Origin: Candidatus Nanohalarchaeota archaeon
GTDB lineage: Archaea > Nanohalarchaeota > Nanosalinia > Nanosalinales > JAFCCC01
Length of the DNA: 64,000 nt
Direction of reading: 5' to 3'
Assembly (NCBI GenBank): GCA_017610385.1
Contig: JAFCCC010000002.1
Location: 30,570-94,569 of the forward strand
Of the stretch, positions 24,690-31,819 are shown in pieces (the stretch's first letter is position 1; each line of letters begins with the position of its first letter). The notes below the pieces were generated by a model, which saw only the letters and a program-made list of their open reading frames with translations, did not search any database and had not been told where the DNA came from. The position numbers and the translations under genes are program-made.

Positions 24690-27413
24690 TTAGATGTGCA
24701 TCCATACAAGAACTGCTTCAATCAATCTTGAGTCGGGATCGCAAGGAGTTTCATTACACGGATATGCTTTTGGATATCCTTCACAAACACCTGTATCAGA
24801 ACCACTACCCATCCAATTTAGGATATAATGTAGAAGTTCACTATCACCGATAAATTGATTGTTGTCAGTATCTGCATCTGCAGCACCACAAGTCAACGGT
24901 TCAGTACACCATGGCCAGGTCTTTTCCTCTGTTGTAACAAATAATTTGTTCAACGGAGTTACATCTTCGCCAATATGATCAACGAAAACATCAACCTCTG
25001 TTTTGCCAATGTTTGGTGTGTCGAATCCTGCAGAGTAGAAAGTTGCAGCTGCGTGTCCGTATTCATCAGTATAAGCGATGATTTTTCGACCACTCATTCC
25101 GTCGTCAACAATACTAGGATCGCTGACTTCGAATTTGACTTGTGCGCCTTCTAATTGAACAGGTTTACAGTAGTGTGTGTAATCTGGAGTGCTATCATTT
25201 ATCATTCCAGCTAATTCCAAAGGAGTTTGAGCTGTTAAACTACTCAATCCACGTTGGGAATATAGTTCTTTTTCATAAATAATTTGATCCCAGTTACACC
25301 ACAATAGTGCAGTTCTCAAAACTGTGGAAGAAGTTCCATCAGCAGTAATGAACGCAGGCTGAGCCCATGTCCAAACAGCGTTTGGTGTCATTCCTTCGTC
25401 TTGTCTTGCACATACTTGTGCCCATGCATTTCCGAGTATTTCTCCGTTTTGTCCGGTAACTCTAATTTTTGTGCATCCTTCATTACTTACTGGAATTGTT
25501 CCAGAAGATCTGAAAATTGCTGTAGCTTTACCTTCCTCATCGGTATAAGCATACACGGAATCAACATCACTATCAAATTCTGTCGAATCTTTGTTCATTA
25601 CAATAGTGTTGTCCATTACATGGAATTCTACTCTAATTCCCGCTCTTTTTACAGGATTGCAGAAACTATCTGCGGTATTTGGATTCTCTCTTTCACAAAC
25701 TTGTGCTGTAACATATACAGGTTTGTCTCCATCTGCTGAAATGACAGAAGGGGAAGCATGTGCTGGATTAGATTCATCGTAACCCATCATATCTTGATCT
25801 GTATATACATTTATGCCATTAGGTTTGAAACCGTGTGGCTGAATGACTGTTACATATGTGTTTGTGACGCTGATTGAATCTGAAATACTTGAAACGTCGA
25901 TATAAGCATTACCAGGGGCTACATTATCCTCTTTGCAATCCTTAGCTGTAAATTCTGCATAAGCATAACCAAATGCATTGGTTTCAGCAACAATTATGGC
26001 ATGACCATCATTGTCAACATCTGCAGAATCATAAACTAATTCTGAATTTCTTGAGGTAAATGTAATTGGTCTTCCAGACATGAATACAGGGTATCCATTT
26101 GTTTTATCTAGAAGTTGTGCTGTAACCTTAACCTTAGATTCGCCATCACACAAGATCTTACCTGGAGACATTGTAACATCTAATGCCTCTGGCCAGTATT
26201 GTGCATCAACTAATTCAACATCAACATCATCGTTTTTGAAGAATTCTGCTGAAGCTTCAATTCTAGCTTCTGTTAGGGTATTTTGATCGTGTATGCCGTT
26301 TGACCTAAAGGTAGTAGTATAAACACCGCCTTGTGGAAATCTTCCATCTTCGTCTTCGACTTCAGCGTAACCAGGATTGGTTGTATAGAATGGATTTGTA
26401 GGTACTAGTTGGCTTATGTCATGAGAGACAAATGAAACCACTTTTGCAGGTGGATTTCTGATAATGTGACCATTATCTTTTCTTAGTTGAACACAAGCTT
26501 CAACAGTTGAAGTTCCATCAGCTAAGATTTGTAATGGGAATTCAGAAACGTACAATTGACCATTAATGTTTGTAGTACCGTAATTTAAGGTAGTTTCTAC
26601 ATTAATCGTTTTTTTAAGTATTCCGTATCCTCCATCAACTTCCACCATGATATCTACATCGCCATCATTTTCGGAGCCTGCACCAGATGATACAAAAGTT
26701 GCATATGCAACACCTTGATCATTGGTATAAGCTTCAACCATATCAGTTCCGTCGACAGCTCTTACAATGTTGGTTTTATCTGAAACGAATTTAATCTTTA
26801 CGCCAGATTTCTTGACTGGTACATCAGGATTTAAATCGTCTTTTAATTGTGCTGCGATAACGATTCTTGAAACTCCGTCAGCTATAATATCTGGATAATC
26901 TATATCAGGAGTTTCTTTATCAAATGCGTCACCGTTAGGACACTTGGACAATTCTACCATATCAGGCACGTGTGCCTTGACATCAACTAATGTAGAACAA
27001 GATTCTTGTTGTAAGGATCTACATCGAATCTCAACATTGTCTGCAACATTGGCATTTCTATTCCCTGTGGAATAAAAATTTAGAACAACTCTTCCGAATT
27101 TATTGGTAGTTCCGATTGCAATTGCGCCACCAAGAACACCGTTGTTTAAAACGTCGGTATTTTGAGATTCACATTTGATCTCAACTCCACACATTTTAAC
27201 AGGTTCGCCAGGATAAGTTTCATCATCTGCACTCATCAACTGAACGGTAACCTGAGTCATAGAAGAGTTATTTTGATCCCAAGTTGCGTGAATTACAGAA
27301 GGTTCTGCATCACACTCGAGAACGTCTGGTACTGCAGCAAAAGCTAGACCGCTAAATAATAGAGACATTGTGAAAATGCTCATTATTACGGCAAACTTTG
27401 CTACGTTTTTCAT
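24690..27413 (-). CDS. Candidate S-layer/surface protein with repeated invasin-type Ig-like domains and dockerin-like end
   Basis: This 907-residue exported protein starts at 27413 (MKNVAKFAVIMSIFTMSLLF), with an AAAGGTGA Shine-Dalgarno upstream. The in-frame 19-residue upstream extension is rejected. After the signal peptide come about six Ig-like domains of the bacterial Big_1/invasin type. Each starts with a [AC]DG-[TSD] and V-x-[AT]AQL signature and ends with AYTND-G-A-ATF-S-G. The C-terminal 70 residues contain an EF-hand-like loop (DADTDNNQFIGDSE) followed by LLHYILNW, resembling a dockerin half, plus several Cys. There is no membrane helix. The sequence looks less AT-rich than its neighbours and has a long, palindrome-rich leader, both common for abundant surface proteins, so it is a candidate S-layer subunit. 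That role is inference. Confidence 0.8.
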   Translation of the reverse strand: MKNVAKFAVIMSIFTMSLLFSGLAFAAVPDVLECDAEPSVIHATWDQNNSSMTQVTVQLMSADDETYPGEPVKMCGVEIKCESQNTDVLNNGVLGGAIAIGTTNKFGRVVLNFYSTGNRNANVADNVEIRCRSLQQESCSTLVDVKAHVPDMVELSKCPNGDAFDKETPDIDYPDIIADGVSRIVIAAQLKDDLNPDVPVKKSGVKIKFVSDKTNIVRAVDGTDMVEAYTNDQGVAYATFVSSGAGSENDGDVDIMVEVDGGYGILKKTINVETTLNYGTTNINGQLYVSEFPLQILADGTSTVEACVQLRKDNGHIIRNPPAKVVSFVSHDISQLVPTNPFYTTNPGYAEVEDEDGRFPQGGVYTTTFRSNGIHDQNTLTEARIEASAEFFKNDDVDVELVDAQYWPEALDVTMSPGKILCDGESKVKVTAQLLDKTNGYPVFMSGRPITFTSRNSELVYDSADVDNDGHAIIVAETNAFGYAYAEFTAKDCKEDNVAPGNAYIDVSSISDSISVTNTYVTVIQPHGFKPNGINVYTDQDMMGYDESNPAHASPSVISADGDKPVYVTAQVCERENPNTADSFCNPVKRAGIRVEFHVMDNTIVMNKDSTEFDSDVDSVYAYTDEEGKATAIFRSSGTIPVSNEGCTKIRVTGQNGEILGNAWAQVCARQDEGMTPNAVWTWAQPAFITADGTSSTVLRTALLWCNWDQIIYEKELYSQRGLSSLTAQTPLELAGMINDSTPDYTHYCKPVQLEGAQVKFEVSDPSIVDDGMSGRKIIAYTDEYGHAAATFYSAGFDTPNIGKTEVDVFVDHIGEDVTPLNKLFVTTEEKTWPWCTEPLTCGAADADTDNNQFIGDSELLHYILNWMGSGSDTGVCEGYPKAYPCNETPCDPDSRLIEAVLVWMHI

Positions 27414-27954
27414 TTTATTTTTCACCTTTTTAGGTTTGTGAGGTTGTTTAATGTGCCCCTCACGGCACAAGTTCTAGTTCTATGAATAGAACAACATGAA
27501 GTGAATTAATTTAGTGAATTACTTGAACTGAATAAATTTGAAAATGATAAATTGGAATGATTGAATGTTGAATTTAAGTCCAAACTAGAATGAATGTTTC
27601 CTTCCCTTGCGCGGTATTGTGAGTTGTAATCTTTACTCATCTAGCCTTCCCCTTGAAGTTCGAATCTATCATAGATTCTGATATTACTGTTAAGATGTGA
27701 ATTATAAAAACATGCGTGGTGCGGTTGTATTGGCACTACAAGTGTATCTTACCTGAACAGTGTTTTAACGACCGTTAATTTCTTCTGTGAGTGATTAACG
27801 AACATTTATTTCATTTACGACTAATTAATAAATACTTAATGACTCACAGTACAATCAGAATGTTTCTGTACTGTTTCTGTATAGCGATTTTCAATAATAT
27901 ACCTAAAATTGAGAAATCTTTAATATCCTTGTACACTATGTTTAATATAGTACA
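27414..27954. promoter_or_regulatory. Divergent regulatory region with nested palindromes
   Basis: This 541-bp stretch has no convincing gene. It lies between the candidate S-layer gene (minus) and the archaeosortase gene (plus). Inverted repeats seen: TGTGCC/GGCACA at 27452-27457 and 27464-27469; GTTCTAT-GA-ATAGAAC at 27477-27492; a 14-bp arm pair with one mismatch at 27785-27798 and 27836-27849; and ACAGTACA/TGTACTGT at 27846-27853 and 27867-27874. The first two would form hairpins in the S-layer mRNA leader, 40-80 nt before its ATG. A TATA-like TTTAATAT (about 27917-27924) precedes the sortase start. Confidence 0.6.
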
Positions 27955-28437
27955 ATGATGAGAATTAATCCTCGTATTGAATTTGTTCTTAAATTTACTG
28001 GAATTACTTTGGGATTATTTACATTGTTTTTCTTTACGCGCAATTCCTTGAAGTTTTTGCTTTCAGGAACTGCGTGGATTCTGAAAGGTTTATTGTTTAT
28101 TTTTGGAATTAATTCAAAAGTTGTTGGGTGGACTATTGTTTTTCCTAATGTGAATTTTAGTGTGATTTATGCTTGTACTGCAATTTTTCCTATTATAATT
28201 TTTATTGCGGCAATTATGAGCTATAAAGCAGAACTAAAAAGTAAAGGTTTAGCTATCTTGGTTGGTGTTCCTCTAATTTACCTTCTAAACTTGCTTAGAT
28301 TACTTGTACTTTCTTTGGTTGGAATGAAATTCCCTTCTGCTTTTCAATTTATCCATAGTTTTTTGTGGGAATCTATTTTCCTTATTTTTATAATTCTAAT
28401 GTTTGTATTTTGGGTGAAAAAATATGCAAAAGAATGA
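27955..28437 (+). CDS. Archaeosortase/exosortase-family transpeptidase (XrtH-like)
   Basis: This 160-residue multi-pass membrane protein carries the EpsH-superfamily catalytic triad: Cys74 in YACTAIFP, Arg115 in NLLRLL and His134 in QFIHSFLW, each at the edge of a hydrophobic helix. The surroundings (CT-IFP-I-FIAA, then a GVPLIYLLN block, then FPSAFQFIH) look closest to bacterial exosortase H. Such enzymes cut a C-terminal signal of the form motif-helix-basic tail and are thought to transfer the protein to a lipid or other anchor. The next gene overlaps it by 14 bases and encodes a membrane protein, as exosortase H has a dedicated partner. A candidate substrate with VPxxxP and a C-terminal helix is at 31820-34288. 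ATG at 27955 or 27958 could be the start. Confidence 0.82.
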   Translation: MMRINPRIEFVLKFTGITLGLFTLFFFTRNSLKFLLSGTAWILKGLLFIFGINSKVVGWTIVFPNVNFSVIYACTAIFPIIIFIAAIMSYKAELKSKGLAILVGVPLIYLLNLLRLLVLSLVGMKFPSAFQFIHSFLWESIFLIFIILMFVFWVKKYAKE

Positions 28438-28984
28438 AATTTTAAAAAAACTTAAAATTTTGAAAAAATTGAAAATGTTTAAAAAAGGTAAATTGTTTGA
28501 GAAGTTTGAAAAATTGCCGTTTATTGTGAAGTTTTTTATTTACTTAATACCTCTTTTTGGGCTTTGGTATGTAATTGGACTATATTATGTTAAGATAATT
28601 ATGCTTCTCGTTAAAGAATTTCTTTCAATTGGTGGCTATTCTTTAACAAATATGGGAAATATGATGTATTCTGTTATTTCAAATGGATTAAGAATTCGAC
28701 TGGATATGAGTTCCTCTGCCTTAATTGACTTTAATATAGTGCCTTTTTTTGCCTTATTATTTGCAACAAAAACAAAATGGAAAAGAAAATTAAAGTTCAG
28801 TTTGATTGGTTTTTTTGTTCTTTTACTAATGCACGCAATTACATTTTCAGTGTATGTTCCATATTTATTAACTCAGTCAGAAGGGTTATATTTTGTCTAT
28901 AATCTAAGTGTTATTTTAGGTCCGGCATTGCCGTTCATACTTTGGTTTTTAATTGCGTTTCCTAATGAAAAAGCCAAGATTTAA
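28424..28984 (+). CDS. Archaeosortase-associated membrane protein
   Basis: This 186-residue protein has a very basic amphipathic N-terminus (about 35 residues, Lys/Leu/Phe-rich) and then four or five hydrophobic helices beginning VKFFIYLIPLFGLWYVI. The gene overlaps the archaeosortase gene by 14 bases, so the two are co-translated. Size, topology and pairing match the membrane protein that accompanies bacterial exosortase H. That equivalence is inference from arrangement and general appearance. It could position the sortase, carry the anchor lipid, or help recognise substrate. Confidence 0.65.
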   Translation: MQKNEILKKLKILKKLKMFKKGKLFEKFEKLPFIVKFFIYLIPLFGLWYVIGLYYVKIIMLLVKEFLSIGGYSLTNMGNMMYSVISNGLRIRLDMSSSALIDFNIVPFFALLFATKTKWKRKLKFSLIGFFVLLLMHAITFSVYVPYLLTQSEGLYFVYNLSVILGPALPFILWFLIAFPNEKAKI

Positions 28985-29010
28985 ATAGTACTGTATTTTA
29001 AATAATACGT

Positions 29011-29601
29011 ATGTATGATAAATTAAACATAACTGAAAACACTTTGAGGGTTCTTTCTCTATTTACTAATGATTTTAATAGCACATATTACATCCGAGAG
29101 GTTGAAATGTTACTTAAAATAAGTCCAAGAACTGCACAACTAAGTCTTGAAAATTTAGAAGGTAAGGGAATTATTGAATCAAAAATGAGGGGCAAAATAA
29201 AATCTTATAAACTACAAAATAACGACTCCGCCAAAAACTATCTTGTTTTAGTAGAACGATATAAATTGCTCACGTTCATGAGCACACAATTAATTGTTAA
29301 AGAGATTATAGAAAAAATAACTCCACACATACAAGGAATTGGAGTCATTTTTGGAAGTTATGTAAAGGGGCTCGAAAAGAAAAATTCTGATTTGGACATA
29401 TTTGTTGCTGGATCTTATGATGACAAAGAAATTGAAAAAATTTCAAGAATGTTTGGTGTTGAAATCAACGTGAAATGTTACCCGTTAAAACTTTTTGAAA
29501 AAAAAATAAATCAAGATATTCTTCTAAATGAAATATTAAAAAATCATATTGTCTTTTTGAATATAGAACAATTTATTCGGCAGGTGTTAAAAAATGGATA
29601 A
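29011..29601 (+). CDS. Winged-helix/minimal nucleotidyltransferase fusion (antitoxin-like)
   Basis: This 196-residue protein has an N-terminal winged-helix DNA-binding domain (residues about 5-70, YIREVEMLLKISPRTAQLSL) and a C-terminal minimal nucleotidyltransferase. The NTase motif is GSYVKGLEKKNSDLDIF, with Gly115-Ser116 and Asp127/Asp129 as metal ligands. MNT proteins partner with HEPN proteins in two-gene modules, in which the MNT can AMPylate and silence the HEPN nuclease. Here the HEPN gene overlaps the 3' end by 8 bases. The fused wHTH suggests that the antitoxin also represses its own promoter. Confidence 0.85.
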   Translation: MYDKLNITENTLRVLSLFTNDFNSTYYIREVEMLLKISPRTAQLSLENLEGKGIIESKMRGKIKSYKLQNNDSAKNYLVLVERYKLLTFMSTQLIVKEIIEKITPHIQGIGVIFGSYVKGLEKKNSDLDIFVAGSYDDKEIEKISRMFGVEINVKCYPLKLFEKKINQDILLNEILKNHIVFLNIEQFIRQVLKNG

Positions 29602-30067
29602 AATTAAATGGTGTGCCGAAAAAAAAGACGGATTAAGTTTGATTGCGCCCAATTCAAATCTTTCTCGCGCATACATTATCAAAGCAGAAGAAGCGCTTGA
29701 AGCGATGTGTATAAACACCATAAAAGATTGGAAAATTTCAACAGCATATTACACACTCTATTTTGCAGTTTATTCTATTCTTACTAAACTTGGAATTAAA
29801 TGTGGAATTCATTCTTGTACTATTTCATTTGCAAAAAGTTTTCTCAAAGAATTTTTTAGTGAAGAAAATTTAGAATTTCTTGAAGAATCCATGAAAGCCA
29901 GAATAAATTCTCAATATTATGTAGATCGAACGATTCCGGACATACAATATTCTAAGATGATAACAAAAGCTCCAGAATTTTTGGTTTTGTGTAAAAGTAT
30001 TCTTATAAAATTAAATGAAAAGAAAATTAATGAATTGCGACTCCAATTTAAAGCCGCGCTAATTTAA
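29594..30067 (+). CDS. HEPN-domain protein, partner of the wHTH-nucleotidyltransferase
   Basis: This 157-residue all-alpha protein overlaps the nucleotidyltransferase gene by 8 bases. The STAYYTLYFAVYSILTKLGI helix followed by CGIHSCTISF is the typical core of one HEPN subfamily (AYYAMFYA...KTHSG type). The C-terminal helices (KARINSQYYVDR) complete the bundle. The classical R-x4-6-H nuclease motif is not obvious, so catalytic activity is uncertain. It may act as a toxin, or as a substrate-binding partner of the MNT, as in kanamycin-nucleotidyltransferase-like pairs. Confidence 0.78.
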   Translation: MDKIKWCAEKKDGLSLIAPNSNLSRAYIIKAEEALEAMCINTIKDWKISTAYYTLYFAVYSILTKLGIKCGIHSCTISFAKSFLKEFFSEENLEFLEESMKARINSQYYVDRTIPDIQYSKMITKAPEFLVLCKSILIKLNEKKINELRLQFKAALI

Positions 30068-30153
30068 TCGTAACTTTCATTGTTTTTAATTGCGTTTCCT
30101 AACAAAAAGCCGACTAGAACAGCATTACTTTTTTATAAAACTTTTGCTCTTTT

Positions 30154-30294
30154 CTGGAACAAAGAGGGACTATAACATATAATGAGTTACTAAAAGAAAT
30201 GATCAGAGCATATAATCGTAACAAATTAGCAGACATGATGGCTGCCTTGGAAAAAACAAATAGCCCCAAGCTGGTGGCACTTGATGACGTATAA
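30154..30294 (+). pseudogene. Possible remnant of a small antitoxin-like gene
   Basis: The frame encodes about 46 protein-like residues (LEQRGTITYNELLKEMIRAY and onward to a TAA at 30292) but has no usable start near its beginning: an in-frame TAA lies 15-18 nt upstream and the first internal ATG is at 30199. The sequence resembles the C-terminal part of RHH or VapB-type antitoxins. It is probably the tail of a decayed gene. A minus-strand frame across the same bases looks like its shadow. Confidence 0.35.
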
Positions 30295-30360
30295 ACTTTT
30301 GCTTGCTCCTGATGCATCAAATTTTATTGAAAATGTTTATAGACAGAACTCATAAAAGAG

Positions 30361-30468
30361 ATGGATTCTAGTGAATTAAAAAATTTGAGAAATAGAATAA
30401 CAGATTGTGAAAAATTTCTGGTTTTTTGGATATACACTTTAGTTTATTTTTTGAGGTTTTTTCCTTAG
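30361..30468 (+). CDS. Possible 35-aa single-helix peptide
   Basis: ATG at 30361 to TAG at 30466-30468 gives 35 residues: a charged N-terminal half (MDSSELKNLRNRITDCEK) and a hydrophobic aromatic helix. A TATA-like TTTATAGAC about 20-25 nt upstream fits leaderless expression. Its stop overlaps the 3' end of the convergent caspase-like gene. It could be a small membrane peptide or chance; the evidence is thin. Confidence 0.3.
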   Translation: MDSSELKNLRNRITDCEKFLVFWIYTLVYFLRFFP

Positions 30469-31103
30469 AATTTGGCATCAAGATTTCCATAAGCACTCAT
30501 AAAAAATTTATTCCAATATAATGCAAATCGAATTAATGGTGCATCACCATATTGATCTCTTATTCCTCTAATTCCATACTCTCTAATAAATTCATTCATC
30601 CTTTTTTTAGTTTTTTCAACCGCTTCTGAAACTGAAAATCCTGAAATTAACAACAAAACCAACATCACATGTAAATCTCTAAATGGTCTAAAACTTTTGT
30701 CTTTTAATGGGGTTGTAGATCTGGTTGGCTCAAGAGTAATCATATAGTGAGATTCATAACCAATATACGCTTCTGCACCTCCATTTTCTATTGCAAATCT
30801 GCCGAGCTCATGTAGAGAGTCACAAACTAAAGCATAAATTATACGAGAATTCATTTTTTGAATGTTATTTTTGTCTAAAATAATTTCATTTTGTCCCCAA
30901 ACGCAGTCAATACTTCCATGTCCATGTAAAATAACAAGCCTAGGGTTTCTCTTATCAATTGCTTTTTCAAAAGAATTTCGATTTGCTTTTTCTTCATTTA
31001 AATCAATAACTTTGTGCTCTCCTACCTCTTTGATTTCTTTTATAAGTTCTCCTGCAAGAACATTGAGATATTGTGTTTGTATGTCATTGCACGGTCTCGT
31101 CAT
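30465..31103 (-). CDS. Caspase-like (CHAT/clan CD) protease, minimal
   Basis: This 212-residue protein has the clan CD cysteine-peptidase layout. A first strand VILHGHGS carries the likely catalytic His (His60 or His62). A second strand IYALVCDSLHELG carries the likely nucleophile Cys94. The block ENGGAEAYIGYES follows, as in CHAT/gingipain-like proteins. It has no signal peptide, repeat or sensor domain, so it is probably activated through a partner. It is the last gene of a three-gene minus-strand operon with two small paralogous proteins (31117-31341, 31346-31534), spaced 13 and 4 bases apart. In known prokaryotic caspase-like systems such proteases act in cell-death or defence pathways. 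The role here is inference. Confidence 0.72.
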   Translation of the reverse strand: MTRPCNDIQTQYLNVLAGELIKEIKEVGEHKVIDLNEEKANRNSFEKAIDKRNPRLVILHGHGSIDCVWGQNEIILDKNNIQKMNSRIIYALVCDSLHELGRFAIENGGAEAYIGYESHYMITLEPTRSTTPLKDKSFRPFRDLHVMLVLLLISGFSVSEAVEKTKKRMNEFIREYGIRGIRDQYGDAPLIRFALYWNKFFMSAYGNLDAKF

Positions 31104-31116
31104 TAGAATATATTTT

Positions 31117-31341
31117 TCAATAATCTATTTCCCCTCTAACAAGCATTTTAATGTAGGACAATTGTACTTCCATAATTTGTTCTCCAAAAGGAGTATTGCC
31201 CTTTACTTCCTTTATCATTTGTTTAACAGAAATTGGTCCCTGTGAACCCATAAGCAATATTTTTGATTCAGGATTTAAAGTCTCTAATCTAGCAATTACT
31301 AGCTCTTGTACATCTGCAACTATACTTTGGTCAATTGCCAT
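31117..31341 (-). CDS. Small caspase-operon protein B, 74 aa
   Basis: This 74-residue soluble protein is the middle gene of the caspase-like operon. It shares a core with the next upstream gene (31346-31534): a hydrophobic strand (ILLMGS versus LIVITG), about ten variable residues, then E-[IV]-K-[GN]-[ND]-T-x-[FL]-G-x-Q-I. Two small paralogues beside a protease suggest an adaptor, inhibitor or sensor pair that binds it. No catalytic motif is visible. The family is unnamed as far as I can tell. Confidence 0.65.
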   Translation of the reverse strand: MAIDQSIVADVQELVIARLETLNPESKILLMGSQGPISVKQMIKEVKGNTPFGEQIMEVQLSYIKMLVRGEIDY

Positions 31342-31345
31342 AAGT

Positions 31346-31534
31346 TTACACCTCGTGCAATATACCTAATTTAACAAGTTTTTTTAATATTTGTTTCCCT
31401 AATTCTGTGTCATTCTTAATCTCATCGTAAGCTCTATTCCAAGAATATGGTTTGCCGGTTATAACAATAAGTACACCATTTCTCTCATCTTCTATTAAAT
31501 TAGAGTATGCTTTCATAAATTCTGTCTTTGCCAT
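31346..31534 (-). CDS. Small caspase-operon protein A, 62 aa
   Basis: This is the first gene of the caspase-like operon. The start is set at ATG 31534 (MAKTEFMKAYSN); four upstream in-frame codons would need a TTG start. A minus-strand TATA (TTATTTAAG) lies near 31575-31585, a long leader distance or an alternative upstream start. The 62-residue product is helical with the EIKNDTELGKQI motif shared with protein B and a VLIVITGKP strand. Four bases separate it from protein B, so the genes are co-transcribed. Confidence 0.62.
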   Translation of the reverse strand: MAKTEFMKAYSNLIEDERNGVLIVITGKPYSWNRAYDEIKNDTELGKQILKKLVKLGILHEV

Positions 31535-31819
31535 AACGCTTCGCAACCACGATCTAATTATGTATTATTTGTACGAAACTTAAATAAGTATATTGAACTT
31601 AGAATTTTTCTCTGCTTAAATGCCTGAAACACAGAAGATTTTTGCAAAATGTAAACTTTAATTATGCATTTTCGTTTTAGTTTATTCCTTAATTATGTTT
31701 CTCCGGGAACAGTTCTAGTAAGAATTAGTTTCCTGTAGGAAAGTTATCTAAAAAGTACCACCAGGATAAGAATAGTTTAATCTCTGTCAAATGAGTCTAT
31801 TCTAAACTGAATCCTCTTA

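Noticed and set aside
24690..27413. Calling this gene a true dockerin of a cellulosome
   Set aside because: Only one EF-hand-like loop is visible and no cohesin or glycoside hydrolase is present; dockerin-like is the most that can be said.
30114..30320. Minus-strand 68-aa ORF
   Set aside because: Shadow of the antitoxin-like remnant on the plus strand; no promoter or family.
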